Assembly (NCBI RefSeq): GCF_040802235.1
Contig: NC_133157.1
Span: 32,691,501 to 32,755,500 of the forward strand
Direction of reading: 5' to 3'
Source: Manis javanica
Lineage: Eukaryota > Chordata > Mammalia > Pholidota > Manidae
Length of the DNA: 64,000 nt
The notes below the pieces were generated by a model that did not search any database, was not told where the DNA came from, and saw nothing but the letters and a program-made list of their open reading frames with translations. Position numbers and translations under genes: made by a program. The stretch's first letter is position 1. Each line of letters opens with the position of its first letter. Of the stretch, positions 11,220 through 22,719 are shown piece after piece.

Positions 11220-11265
11220 CTGCCCATGGGGACATTCTGTGATGTGAAGGATGGTGACAGCAAAC
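11220..11265 (-). CDS. STRA6L: STRA6L 46-nt microexon
   Basis: A very short exon with a strong acceptor (GTTTCTGTCCTCCAG) and a consensus GTGAGT donor (11214-11219). One base completes the Trp codon left open by 12731-12851 (TG+G). The following 15 codons read FAVTILHITECPHGQ, ending in phase 0 against the 8820-8948 exon. The Glu-Cys-Pro motif matches human STRA6 VQVWQRAECPQVPK at the same place, directly ahead of the Tyr-led helix. I looked for this exon because the neighbouring exons did not fit in phase without it. It is the only candidate that restores both phase and the ECP motif. Confidence 0.92.
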
Positions 11266-11459
11266 CTGGAGGACAGAAACAGGGCTTGGGCACTGGGGTC
11301 CCTCCAGTGGGGCAGCCACTGTGCAAACAGCCTAGATTCTACCTGCTGGAGTTACCTACTGCTCCCCATCTTTTCCCAGGCCTCTGTGTAGATCTCACCC
11401 AGATCAGGCATCCTGTGTGTGCCAAAATGCAAGCATACTAAATTAATTTCATATGCGCT

Positions 11460-11640
11460 CATTTAGGACACAATCCCCAAATCTGCAAGAGCAGTGCACG
11501 AAGACCCTGAAAGATCTCATCTTCCCTCCCCATGACTCAGGTGGAGAGACTGAAGCCCCAAGTCACACCCAGAGTCAGGACCAAGACCCAGGTCTCCTGA
11601 TTCTGGTGCCAACACTCTTTCTCCCTGGACCTGGCCTTGT
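11460..11640 (-). repeat. Possible MIR fragment
   Basis: The plus strand shows 'tctcatcttccctccccatg', 'ggagagactgaagccccaag' and 'agacccaggtctcctgattc', in the order expected for a reversed MIR. Strongly diverged. Confidence 0.45.
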
Positions 11641-12730
11641 CTGTAAGCACTGCCCTGAGGAATCAGCCTCAAGGCTTTGCCCCTCTGGACACGCACTGCG
11701 GGTCATGTTCAAGCTTGATCCATACTCCCAAACTGTCCAAGCTGCTGGGTCATTCTTACCACCCTTTCCTCTCCTGGTCACAAAGTCTGTCAGAGGCTGA
11801 TGATATTACTCCATATCTGACCCTGGGCACCCTCTTTTAATTTTTAAAATGCAACCCACTTCAAACTATGGAATTGTAGCCATTGGTGTGTCTGTTGTCT
11901 GTGAGCCTCCTGCAGTGGCCCACACATGGCGCCTGAGGACCCTCACCCCCTAGAAACGCTGTATGAGGGAAGCCAGCCCAGTAAGGGGGACACGGGCCAG
12001 AAAGCAGAATTGCTCATGGGCCTAGTCAGACAGTAATAGTCCTGGGGCCACTCTGTGCTGGGCCTGGTGCCCATGCTGAGCACATAGCTATCACTGGACC
12101 CAGCTGGGGCAGATGATTGCAGAGAAGAGCAGCATACAAAGACCAGAGCCCATGAGTCCTGAGGGCCTGTCTTGTTTCCCAGCACACTCTCTGGCTTGAT
12201 GTGGCCTGCTTGCTGAACGAGTAAGTGGATGGGAAAGGAATGTAGGAGTCTTGTGTGACTGGAGGTGTGTGCTAGAGACTGTTAGAGGGGGAGACACAGG
12301 AAGAGGCCTGACTGTGATGCCCTGCATGACAAGCTGAGGCACATGGACTTTCTCCTGGGCCGCCAGGGAAGCCACGACAGTATGGAGAAGCATCCAAATG
12401 GGACTCCTGTGCCCCCCCCCCCCCAGTGGGACCCTTTGTAGTTTATAGAAATGAATTTTTCTATATTCCTGACTTCTGGGAGTATTCTTTTCATGAGTGG
12501 CCTCATGTGAAGCAGACAGAATGGCCTGACCTTCTGAAGCCTCAAGTGCAGGTACAAGCAGAGGCTGCAGTGGGACCTTGAACCAGTTACCCCATTTGTC
12601 CACCCTGAGCCTCGGCTCCAGGCAAAGTTGACCTCCATGGAGAGCTCTCAGGTCACCTCCAGCCCTTTGTCCAGGGTTCACCCATGGCCAAAGTAGTTAC
12701 AGGAGAGCAATCAGTCAGACTCTGTCTTAC
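11641..12730. other. STRA6L intron between exons 12731 and 11220
   Basis: No coding signal. A 13-base run of C lies at 12412-12424. Long open frames on the minus strand (for example 12091-12681) have no recognisable domain and overlap one another, so I treat them as chance. Confidence 0.5.
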
Positions 12731-12851
12731 CAAACCAGAGAGTAGCTGAAGCCAAGGATGGAGCTGACCAGCTGGAACTCCGATGAGAGGCAGGCAAAGA
12801 AGGGGAAGTGGGACAGGCCGACTTCGATACCTCCAATCAGAAGCACAAAGG
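12731..12851 (-). CDS. STRA6L: STRA6L coding exon
   Basis: A 121-nt exon with a CTTTCTCTTCCAG acceptor and a GTAAGA donor (12725-12730). Two bases complete the Ala codon left open by 18755-18885. The peptide reads FVLLIGGIEVGLSHFPFFAC and then LSSEFQLVSSILGFSYSLV, ending on a split Trp codon (phase 2). It contains one complete transmembrane helix and the start of another. It corresponds by eye to human STRA6 LGLFYYAALYYPLAACAT and the following helix before the ECP motif. Confidence 0.92.
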
Positions 12852-13667
12852 CTGGAAGAGAAAGGGCCAGAGATGCTGTGAGTTCCTCTTCTTACAGGCT
12901 CAGCAGAGTCCCAAGGAAGCATTGGGGCTTTATGCTGACTTCCAGTCACAGACCTCAAAACCCAAGAAGGTGAGGGGACAAGCCTCAGCTCAGCACAAGA
13001 GGAAAGCAAGAATGTCTTTCATTTATTCTCACAACAGACCCTTCTTGGTACCTCTTCCATGCAAGGCACCAGCTAACTATTGAGATAAAGAAGACTTGGT
13101 CTCTATTCTTGGTTAGCTCACAGTATGGTGGGTGGAGACCACAAACAAAAATCACTGGGAGTAAAGCACTGCAAGTGCACAGTGGCAACACAAAGAGAGG
13201 CGATGTGCTGAGTGCATGAACCTCCTGTCACCACCATGCACTTTATACAAAGGGTGATGAAATCCTGCTACTGACTAGCTCTTAGATGATTTAACAGGAT
13301 CCAGTGAAATCTAACCATGCAAGACAATCTTTATAAACTATCCATTGGGAGCTAGGTCCTGGGCCAGGCACTGAATTCCAACATTCAGATGGAATGAACA
13401 AGTGTCTTGCTTTAAAATGCTTATAGTCTAATAGAGAAAACAGGGAGGAAAGTAAGTGATGGGATATATACTGTAACAGAGGCATAGTCAACCTGCCAGG
13501 AGGACAAGAGTAGGAAGCTACTGTCCTCACCTGGGGGCTGGGTATCAGGGAAGGCTTCCTGGAGGTGGTGACATTTAGCATGCCCAGGGAATATATGCAT
13601 GAATTTGTAAGGTAGAGAGAAGGAGGGAAGGAAGGACATTATTTACTCAAAGGATGGGAGATGGCTG
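12852..13667. other. STRA6L intron, unassigned
   Basis: Intron sequence between the acceptor of exon 12731-12851 and the LINE-1 target-site duplication at 13668. A block near 13330-13600 ('gggccaggcactgaattcca' and following) looks like an old SINE or LINE remnant, but I cannot assign it. Confidence 0.4.
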
Positions 13668-14809
13668 GTTGGACAGTATTTATTTATTTATTTAAAAATT
13701 TTATTAAGGTATTATTGATATATACTCTTATGAAGGTTTCACATGAAAAAACAATGTGGTTACTATATTTAACCATATTAAGTCCCCACCCACACCCCAA
13801 TACAGTCACTGTCCATCAGTGTAGTAAGATGTTGCAGATTCATTATGTGCCTTCTCTGTGCTACACTGTCTTCCCCGTGATCCCCCACACCATGTGTACT
13901 AAACATAATACCCCTCAGTTCCCTTCTCCCTCCCTCCACACCCACCCTCCCACACCCGTCCCCTTTGGTAACCACTAGTTCCTTCTTAGAGTTTCTTAAG
14001 TCTGCTGCTATTTTGTTCCTTCAGTTTTGCCTCATTGTTATACTCCACAAATGAGGGAAATCACTTGGCACTTGTCTTTCTCCGCCTAGCTTATTTCACT
14101 GAGCATGATGTCCTCCAGCTCCATCCAGGTTGTTGCAAATGGTAGGATTTGTTTCTTTCTTATGGCTGAATAGTATTCCATTGTGTATATGTACCACTTC
14201 TTCTTTATCCATTCATCTACTGATGGGCACTTAGTTTGCTTCCATATCTTGGCTATTGTAAAAAGTGCTGCAATAAACATAGGGGTGTATATGTCTTTTT
14301 GAATCTGAGAAGTTGTATTCTTTGGGTAAATTCCAAGGAGTGGGATTCCCAGGTCAAATAGTATTTCTATTTTTAGTTTTTTGAGGAACCTCTATACTGC
14401 TTTCCATAATGGTTGAACGAGCTTACATTCCCACCAGCAGTGTAGAGGGTTCCCCTTTCTCCGCATCCTCACCAGCATTTGTTGTTCTTAGTCTTTTCGA
14501 TGCTGGTCATCCTTACTGGTGTGAGGTGATATCTCACTGTGGTTTTAATTTGCATTTCCCTGATAATTAGTGCTGTGGAGCAACTTTTCATGTGACTGTT
14601 GGCCATCTGAATTTCCTCTTTGGAGAACTGCCTTTTCATATCCTCTGCCCATTTGTTAATTGGGTTATTTGCTTTTTGGGTGTTGAGGCGTGTAAGTTCT
14701 TTATATATTATGGATGTTAACCCCTTGTCGGGTATGTCATTTACAAATATATCCTCCCATACTGTAGGATGCCTTTTTGTTCTGTTGATGGTGTTGGACA
14801 GTATTTATT
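13668..14809 (-). mobile_element. LINE-1 insertion with readable 17-bp target-site duplication
   Basis: The 17-mer GTTGGACAGTATTTATT stands at 13668-13684 and again at 14793-14809. The sequence between is the 3' end of a LINE-1 in minus orientation. Its tail appears at the left as a TTTATTTATTT-type run (AAATA tail on the minus strand), followed by the 3' untranslated region (13690-14080). The ORF2 C-terminus is readable on the minus strand near 14086-14280 (peptide with CPSVDEWIKKKWYIYTMEYY). The 5' end is truncated inside ORF2 at about 14792. A textbook target-primed insertion into a STRA6L intron. Its clean duplication and modest decay suggest it is younger than the other LINE-1 copies here. 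Confidence 0.9.
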
Positions 14810-15486
14810 ATACGAATTTGAGTGGTGGAACATTGGTAGGAAAAGACAATATAAATTAGAAGAATAATTCCTGTGAGGAGGGAAGCTGCAACTGCATAAT
14901 TAAAAAATTTACCTGAATTCCCCCACTATAGAAGCAGACAGAGCAACTAATATGGCAAAACCAAAACCCACAGATAACATCTCAATAAATCTAGGCAACA
15001 AGATACATTTGCTATCAACATCTAAGTAAAAGGAAGCAGAGGGAAGGGAATGGATGTTTGAAGGCCTGAGAACAGAACCCCAGCTTCCCAGGAGATACTC
15101 ACAGGAAACTGAAGCTGAAATAACAGCTAAAACTGGGCAGGTGCTGAAGGCTATGATTCATGGGGGAGAAAAAGCAGACCTTAGTAAGTCTGAGGATGCT
15201 GGAGTGGTCAGGGCCTGTGAACCAACTATACTAAACACCCAAGTCCCCTCCCAGGACAGAGCCCCTCATTGGGCTGCCAATAGTGAGGATCTAAAATGAG
15301 CAGGACAGGAGCATTAGGAGCTGGGAAACAGTGGGTCCAGACAAAAGCGGAGGGAAGAAGCTGATCAGAGAGTGTGAGGATATAAGGAGGATACACAAAC
15401 GTAATCACTTTGTGAACTCTGAAAAGAGACATCTAGAGCCATGAAGTAAGAAATGATGTTCTGGCTCAGCCAGGTGCTCAGTGTCA
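14810..15486. other. STRA6L intron, unassigned
   Basis: No exon or clear repeat seen between the LINE-1 insertion and the LINE-1 cluster starting near 15490. Confidence 0.45.
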
Positions 15487-16385
15487 TTAGTCTTTAGGAA
15501 AATGTAGATCAAGGGAACAGTGAGATACTACTTCACATATACTAAAATGACTGTAACTAAATAAACAAAAAAACCCAGAAAATAAGTGTTGGCTAGGATG
15601 TGGAGAAATTGGAAACTTCACACATTACATTGCAGATCAATGGAACAGAGCAGAGGGTGGAGAGACAGACCCATATGTATGTAGCCAGTTGATTCTGATA
15701 AAGGTGCAAAGGCAATTTTGTGGGCAAAGGACAAGTTTTTGGAACAAATAGTGCTGGAACAAAAGAATAACCAAAGGCAAACTGCCCCCCCAAAAAGAAC
15801 AAAAACAAAGGAACTGTGACCCATATTTCATACTGTATGCAAAAAAATTAACTCAAAATGTATCACTGACCCAAATGCAAAATGTCACAAGACCAAAACA
15901 TCTAGAAAAAACATAGGAAAAAATCTAAGTCACCTTAGATTAGGTAGTTTTCTTATATGACATCATGCATGATCTATAAAAGAAAAAAGGAATAAATTGG
16001 ATTTCATCAAAATTTTAAATGTCTGCTTTTCAAAAGAAACTGTTGGTAAAATAAAAATACAGACACAGATTGCAGGAAAGTATTTGTAATTCATACCTCT
16101 GATACAGGACATATATACAGATTATATAAAGAACTCCTGAAACTCAGTAAGAAGGAAAAAAAATTTTTAAACATAGGCAAATGATTAGAAAATACACTTC
16201 ACCTAAGAAGGCATAAGGACAGCGAATAAACACATGAAAATATGTTCAGCATCATTACTGATTACACAAAAGCAAATTAAAAACACAGTAAGACACCACT
16301 ACCTGCCTCTTAGATTGGCTATGTGCTGTCGAGATTATTGGGAAACTGGAACTATCCTACACTGATGGTGGTAATCTAAAGTAGA
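15487..16385 (+). repeat. LINE-1 ORF2 fragment
   Basis: Plus-orientation LINE-1 ORF2 sequence. Recognisable landmarks are 'gcagatcaatggaacagagc', 'cagttgattctgataaaggt', 'gatttcatcaaaattttaaa' and 'gaactcctgaaactcagtaa'. Heavily mutated, with no open frame. Confidence 0.75.
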
Positions 16386-17400
16386 ACAATCCAAGCTAAA
16401 AAGCTTCTGCTCAACAAAGGAAGCCATCAACAAAACAAAAAGGCGACCTACTGAATGGGAGATGTATCTGTTAATGGACTAATATCCAAAATATATAAAG
16501 AACTCATACAACTCAATACCAAAAAAACAAATAATCTGATTTAAAAATGGGCAGAGGACCCGAATAGTTATTTTTTCCAAAGAAGACATACAGATGGCCA
16601 ATAGACACATGAAAAGATGCTCAACATCACTAATCATCAGGGAAATGCAAACCAAAACTACAATGAGATATCACCTCACCCCATTCAGAATGGCTAATAT
16701 CAATAAGACAAGAAATATCAAGTGTTGGTGAAGAAGTGGAGAAAAGGCAACCCTCGTACATTGCTGGTCGACTCAAATTGGTGCAGCCACTGTGGAAAGC
16801 AGTATGGAGGTCTCTCAAAGAACTAAAAATAGAAATGCATGACCCAGCAATTTGACTTATGGGAATTTACTTGAAGAAAACAAAATCATTAATCCAAAAA
16901 AATATATGCCCTCTTATGTTTATTGCAGAATTATTTACAATTGCTAAAATATGGAAATAACCTAAATGTCCATCAATAGATGAGTGGGTACATACATACA
17001 ATGGAACATTACTCAGCCATAAAAAAGGATGAAATCTTGTCATTTGTGACAATATGGATGGACTTAGAGGGTATTATGCTAAGTGAAGTCGGACAGAGAA
17101 AGACAAATACCATGTGACTGCACTTATATGTGGATTCCAAAAAACAAAACAAATGAGAACAAAATGATTTAGATTCAAACACAAGAACAGACTGGTGATT
17201 GCCATAGGGGAGGAAGTGGGGGGATGGGTGAAAAAAATGAAGGGAGAAGAATTAGTGAGAATGTTTTGTATCTTAATCTGGGCAATGATTACATGAATGT
17301 AAACACATGTCAAAATTCATCATGCTGTACACTGGGATTTGGGCATTTTATCATATGTACCTCAACATAAAAAAATTTTTAATAAAAATATTTTAAAATT
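16386..17400 (+). repeat. LINE-1 3' portion
   Basis: A second plus-orientation LINE-1. The sequence jumps back to an earlier ORF2 point at about 16386 ('aaaaagcttctgctcaacaa'), runs through the ORF2 end ('tgtccatcaatagatgagtg', 'gatgaaatcttgtcatttgt') and the 3' region, and finishes in an A-rich tail near 17390. The jump shows it is an insertion separate from the fragment at 15487. Confidence 0.8.
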
Positions 17401-17639
17401 TTTAAATAAAGGGAGGGAATCTAGTGAGAGAGATGGGAGAACATAGGTAATAGATTATCAAGGGAAGAGAGAATTTTATGGAATGTACATTATCTTCAAA
17501 TGCTTTACATTAATCATGAAAAATAAAGAATAAAGTGTTTCCATTGCAAAAAAAAGAAGCAGCCTGTTTTTTAAATGTAAAATAAAAACAAATATTTAAC
17601 CCTGAAAATAAGATAAAATAAAACAAAATAAAATAAAAT

Positions 17640-18185
17640 GGAACAATCATTTTGGAAAACTGTTTGACAGTTTCTTAAAAAATATGATCTACTACATGAT
17701 TAATATGATCCAGCCATTCCACTCATAGATATTTACCCAAGAAAAATAAAAGCATAATACATACAAAGACTTGGACAAGTGGTGTTCAAGAACTCTCAGC
17801 AGCTTAATTTGCAATAGCTAAAAACTAGAAATAAATAAAGTGTTCATCAACATGTGAATAGATAACACAAGCTTTAATTTCTCCATATAGTGAACTACTA
17901 TACAGCAATAAAATAAAAAGAATGAATTTCTGGAACATGTTAAATCACAAAAAGAACTATGTGGTGTGAAAGAAGCCAAACCAAAAAAAAAGAGTACATT
18001 CTGTATGATTTCATTTATTTAAAATTCTGGAAAATGCAAACTAAGCAGCGATGAGGGCAGTGACAGGATATGGGTGGGATGGACAGATCACAAAAAAGAG
18101 GGGCAAGTAAACTTCTGGGGTTCATTATATTGATTGTGGGGATGACTTCATGGATGTAAACATTTGTCAAACTGTATCAAATCAT
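17640..18185 (+). repeat. LINE-1 3' fragment
   Basis: A third plus-orientation LINE-1 end, marked by 'ccagccattccactcataga' and 'gggttcattatattgattgt'. It is older than its left neighbour. The intervening 17401-17639 is A-rich and probably belongs to tails of these elements. Confidence 0.65.
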
Positions 18186-18754
18186 TTACTTCAGAGAAGT
18201 ATGTGGTAGTGTTTCATTTTGGTTTGAATTTGCATTTCCCTGAAGATGAATGAGATGTTGTTAGGCATTTCCTCATATAGGCTCAGAGCCCATAAGAGAG
18301 AACTGGCCTGGATGGGGAGGTCTGGAAATCACCATATTAGGGATGGTTGCTTCTTTAGGAAGAGTGTGAGGCATGGGGAACAAAGAAGCATCAGACCAGT
18401 GGCCAAAGAAGCAAGCCATGTTCTTTAAGGAGGAATCCTAGCACTTGCTGACATCAAGAAGGCAGAAAAGGCTATGACTTAGGAGAGGTTTTCAGGGTGG
18501 GAGATGATGACCCTACTTTCTGGGTCTTTGTTCCAACATGCTTGAAGGACCCCTGAACCTAACTGGGGGAAAGCTGCCACAAACAAGATTTGAGACTTTG
18601 TGGGCTCGGCGTTTTCCTTGGTTAAGTAACAGGCTAGGAAGAACACGGACAGCTCACAGTTTATCCCCACATCCCAGAGAACCCCTGCTGCTCAGTGTCT
18701 GAGAGCAGGAATCCCCCAGCGCGATGCCCAGCAGGCCTGAGGCAGCCCTAGTAC
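18186..18754. other. STRA6L intron, unassigned
   Basis: Intron between the LINE-1 cluster and exon 18755-18885. Nothing recognised. Confidence 0.5.
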
Positions 18755-18885
18755 CTTGGGCCCACTGTGGGATCTGCAGAGGCTGGTAACCTTCTGAAAA
18801 CAGGAACATGACCTTATTGGCTGTGGCCCCAAAGGCGATTCCATATGACCATCGGTTACTAAAAGTGCCCACAAAGTCCAGAGGT
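18755..18885 (-). CDS. STRA6L: STRA6L coding exon
   Basis: A 131-nt exon with acceptor TTCTCTCGTTCACAG. Its first base A completes the Ile codon left by 21499-21599 (AT+A). The peptide reads PLDFVGTFSNRWSYGIAFGA and then TANKVMFLFSEGYQPLQIPQ, ending WAQ plus one base (phase 1). It matches by eye human STRA6 [20 protein letters not shown] and the lumenal loop after that helix, keeping the Pro-Leu/Val-Asp-Phe start. The donor reads AAG|GTACTA (GT at 18753-18754), weaker than the other donors, but both flanking exons join in phase. Confidence 0.9.
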
Positions 18886-19889
18886 CTGTGAACGAGAGAA
18901 AAGCTTGTGAGGCCAAAAGGTGGCTCATTCCCACAGGTCATCTCCAAAGTATTTATCCCAGCAGGAGAAGGGATTGCTGGGTAGTGAACTATTTATTTTA
19001 ACTGACATTTTCTGAGGCCCTCTGTGCCAATTTTGTGGCTAGGCATGGATTCAGCTACTGAAGTAAGGAAGACATGATCTTTCCCTTTAAGGAGCTCCAA
19101 AGTCTCAGGGGGCAAAGCAGGGACACCAGCAGCCAGACAACAAGCAAAATGGAATGAGTTTCAGCTATGAGAGACACAGGCAATACTCCAAGAGACCAAA
19201 AGAAGCAGTACGTTCTAGACAGTCATGGGGGAGCCTGTCCTGCACCCGGCCTGTGCATGAGAGTTCATTCCCATATCACTGGGAAGCTCTGGATATCATC
19301 TGCTGTGCTGATTCCACATCATCATACCTACTGGCCATTGCTGATTTGGACCATGGGTGACCACCTGACTGGATGAGACAATCAGATGCCTGATCTTGTA
19401 TTTTGGACTTATGACCTTGGCGACAGGAGTCAAATTTTAGTTGTTAAAACTATTCTGGAATGTCATGCCAAGTTGGGATCAGAGTCAGTGCTAGAAGCAT
19501 GCCAAGGGGTTAGGGAAGCAAAGATCCTAAGTCAGATGGCAGAGAGGAAAATGGTAAAATGGTGCTAACATGTCCCAGTCTCCCAGAGATGCCCATCTCA
19601 AGAGTTTCACTTCTCATGAGGCCAGCCTTGCCAGTTTCTGTGAGATCTCTGGGACTCTATAAAAAAATTTTTTCTTTCCCTTTTATGTAAACAAGCTTTA
19701 CTGGACATCTGTTTCTTCTGACAAAAATAGCTTTGTCTAGAGAGTAAGCACTGCATTTAGAAAAAAAAGAAAAAGCTTTTCCAACAAAGCATCATTTAAA
19801 GTGGCCTTAATGAAAACAGGATGGCATTGAGCAATGCCTTGCAGGCAGGGACCTGGGGGCAGGATGTGGGCCTCACCTTCCTCTCCCAT
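18886..19889. other. STRA6L intron, unassigned
   Basis: Intron sequence with old, diverged repeat texture around 18980-19140 ('tctgtgccaattttgtggct', 'aggaagacatgatctttccc'). No exon or assignable element. Confidence 0.4.
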
Positions 19890-20110
19890 TTGGCTCGCTC
19901 TTCTTCACCTTCAAGGCTCAGCTCAAGGAGCACCTCTTCGAGGAAGCCTCCCTGATCGCCCGCTCCCCACCGGGCACACCTAGCTGCTGCCGTGCCTGGG
20001 TACCTCAGTGCTAAGTTCCTGTCTGAGTTTTCAGCATACCTCCCTTGGGTTATCGCTTGTTTAATAAACTATATATAAACTCCTCTGAGATGGGAACCTC
20101 GCATGAAACC
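19890..20110 (+). repeat. L2 LINE 3' fragment
   Basis: Plus-strand L2-type landmarks: 'cttcaccttcaaggctcagc', 'gaggaagcctccctgatcgc' and an end with AATAAA near 'gtttaataaactatatataa'. Old. Confidence 0.6.
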
Positions 20111-20779
20111 TTGAAAAGGACAGGTGCTCACCACATATTCATGGACACACATTTTGTTTAACTGAACTGAATTCTAATTCAACACCTGAAATACTGAAGA
20201 GCTCTGTGAGGCTATCTTTAAAACTGAGATGGAAACCCCTACTCTGCTCATATAAACTACAGAGTGCCATGCACATGTGAGGGGTTATTAATGAGTGAAG
20301 ACAGTGGGCCAAAACAATTCAGAAAAGCAGGGCTTTTGATGGGAAAGTGGCCAAGGAGCAACCACATTGTGCCATTATCAATTTAATTCAAAGCTGCTTA
20401 TCATTATCCATATGGCACTCTTACTTCTTAAAAAGCCCTGCACCAGGCCCTACATGCCTAATGCCCAGGAAGGAATCCAAAGTTCTTTATCCACCAGCCC
20501 CAATCTTTTTCTGTGCCCCCAAACAATGTGGCTTAGACCTGGCAGTTTGGAAGGGGCTGAGTGCTGCACTGGGTGGGATCCAGACTAAGCCTACTACTAT
20601 GAGATGGTATCTGGGGTCCTTGGGCACTGCAGTTGGATTGCTCTCATCCTAAAGTCCAGGTCACCCTTAGCCTGGCATCTGGCTTCCTCTCTTTTCTCCA
20701 GAGCCCAAGGCTGATACTTCAGCAAGTTCACATGCTTGAGCCTGCTTAGGGCATGACAGTGAGGGATCAGAGCAAATAG

Positions 20780-20995
20780 CAACCTGATCTGGGTTACAGC
20801 TCATGTCACTTGTCAGCTGTGTGGCTCTGGGCAAGTCATGTAACCTCTCTCAGCCTGAGTTTGCTCATCCATTACATGAACATAACAACCTCCAACATGC
20901 TAGGTTGGCAAGAGGGTTCATCCCAGTAATGTAGGCAAAGCAAATGGTTTAGTGCCTGGGTCATAGTGTGCAATAATTATTAGCTGCTTTATTAT
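20780..20995 (+). repeat. MIR SINE
   Basis: Contains 'gtgtggctctgggcaagtca', 'cctctctcagcctgagtttg' and 'gtgcctgggtcatagtgtgc' in MIR order, plus orientation. Confidence 0.75.
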
Positions 20996-21498
20996 AATTA
21001 GAGTTGTTACTATTAGAGCATGATGAGGCGGAGATATGAACAATTAGAACTCAAGAAAATATTTAATAAAGGGTACAGAGACTCAGAACGGCAGAGCTAG
21101 CCAGGCCCTGACAGTTCCCGGTCTAGCAGGATCACCCAGTGGTTGGCCCCTGCCGCCACGCCGACAAGAAGGCTTGCTGTCGCCAGTGGCAATGAACAGT
21201 CTCCCTCATGTCCCCTGAGGCAGCCATAGGGCTGAGTGTAGGAGGGCTTCCCCAAAGGGAGCTGATACTCACTGAAATGTTTCAAGCATCTCTGGGCAGC
21301 CCTGGGTGCTGAGGGTTAGGAGCCAATTCTGAGCTCTCAGAGCTTTGGCTGGGTTGGGGCAGGGGATGGGCAGGGCTGTCCACGGTAGGGAAGGAACAAG
21401 GGTGGGGAGGTAACTGGGAGTTATCCTGGCCTTGCAATTGGTATGGGCCCCAAATACAGGGTAGCCCAAGCTGTCGTGACCCACCTGGCCCAACTCAC
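20996..21498. other. STRA6L intron, unassigned
   Basis: No exon found. The region just downstream (gene sense) of exon 21499-21599 shows only non-coding sequence. Confidence 0.5.
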
Positions 21499-21599
21499 AT
21501 GATAATTCCAAAGCGGCTCCCCAGGAGGTAAGATGTGTCATCTCTCTGTCTTTGGTGCTCTTGTCTTTGGAGAAAGGACAAGACCAAAATGATGAAAAT
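21499..21599 (-). CDS. STRA6L: STRA6L coding exon
   Basis: A 101-nt exon with acceptor TTTTCCTACAG and a consensus GTGAGT donor (21493-21498). It enters in phase 0 directly after 23457-23532 and leaves in phase 2. The peptide reads IFIILVLSFLQRQEHQRQRD and then DTSYLLGSRFGII. It gives the end of the first transmembrane helix followed by a highly charged cytoplasmic loop, matching by eye human STRA6 ILVLLLLAMLVRRRQLWPD and its loop. The strongly basic stretch after the helix fits the positive-inside rule. Confidence 0.92.
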
Positions 21600-22719
21600 C
21601 TGTAGGAAAAGAAGATAAGAGCATCAGTGGGATCATTCATCCTGGATGTGCCCTCAGTGCCCTCCCTGAAACAGGATGTGCAGGTGAGCAGAGGGCTCAG
21701 AATGTCCGTGACCCGCAAACTCCACAGGCAGGAAGCTGCCTACACACACCCTTGAGCTTCCAGAAGATTTTTTTTACTGAGTTTTCCTTTGAGTTGCCCT
21801 GAACAAACATAGGTTCAAATCTAGTCTCTCCCCCATATGGCTGGGATTTAACTTCTGTGAACCTCAGTTTCCTCATCTGTCAAAAGGGTATAATATCTGT
21901 CAGGTTGATAATCCTTTGTCTTTTCCGTGTGGATTCAGTCACATTCTCACATACTTCTTTCTTTTTTTTTTTTTTTGAGAGGGCATCTCTCATCACCTAC
22001 TTACCTCTTACATTCTTTTTTCATACATGTCCTTTTCTCTTCTTCTTTGCTAGAAGCTTCTTGAGAATTGTCTACACTTGTCTCCACTTCCTCACCCCTC
22101 ACTTGCTCTTCAACCCCCTTACCTGGCTTCTACCCCTGGTAATAGTTCAGCCAAAGCTGATTACCATCTTGTAGCTCGATGCGGAGCACACCTGAAGCCC
22201 AGATCTGGCTTGATCTCTCAGCATGCCGACCACTTCCTCCTCTCAGAAACACTCTCTTCCCCAGGCTTCCATCAGCCACATTTTTCTGGTTTTTCTCTTT
22301 ACTTCTCCATCTCGCTTGCTGGATCATTCTTTGTTCAACCACTAGATTTGGATTTCCTTATAGTTCATTCCAAGGACCACTCCCCTTTTTACCCAATCCT
22401 CTCTCCTTGGCAATCTCACCCATGTCCCTGTTTTCAATGGCCAACAATAGACAGAAGGTTCAAAAACTTGAATCTTCAGCCCAGACCTTATCTATGAGCT
22501 CCAAAATTGTTCATCCAACTCCAGAGTTGGCATTTCTTTTTAATGTGTTGAAAGCTTCTTGAATTCAGTAGGTCTTAAATGGAACTCATGATTTTTTCTC
22601 CCTGCCATATTCCTTCATCAGCTCCAAACCTGGATTTCTTCTAATTTTCCTTAACCAATGAATGGAAGATACCACCATCCTTCCAGCTGTGCAAGTTAGA
22701 AAGCTAAGTCGTCCTTAGC
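21600..22719. other. STRA6L intron, unassigned
   Basis: Intron between exons 23457 and 21499, left part. It includes a T-rich run at about 21958-21976. No exon or clear repeat boundary recognised. Confidence 0.4.

Noticed and set aside
12091..12681. 196-codon minus-strand frame between STRA6L exons
   Set aside because: It contains a CP pair that I first tested as the missing STRA6L exon, but it has no proper acceptor/donor in phase. The true exon was found at 11220-11265.
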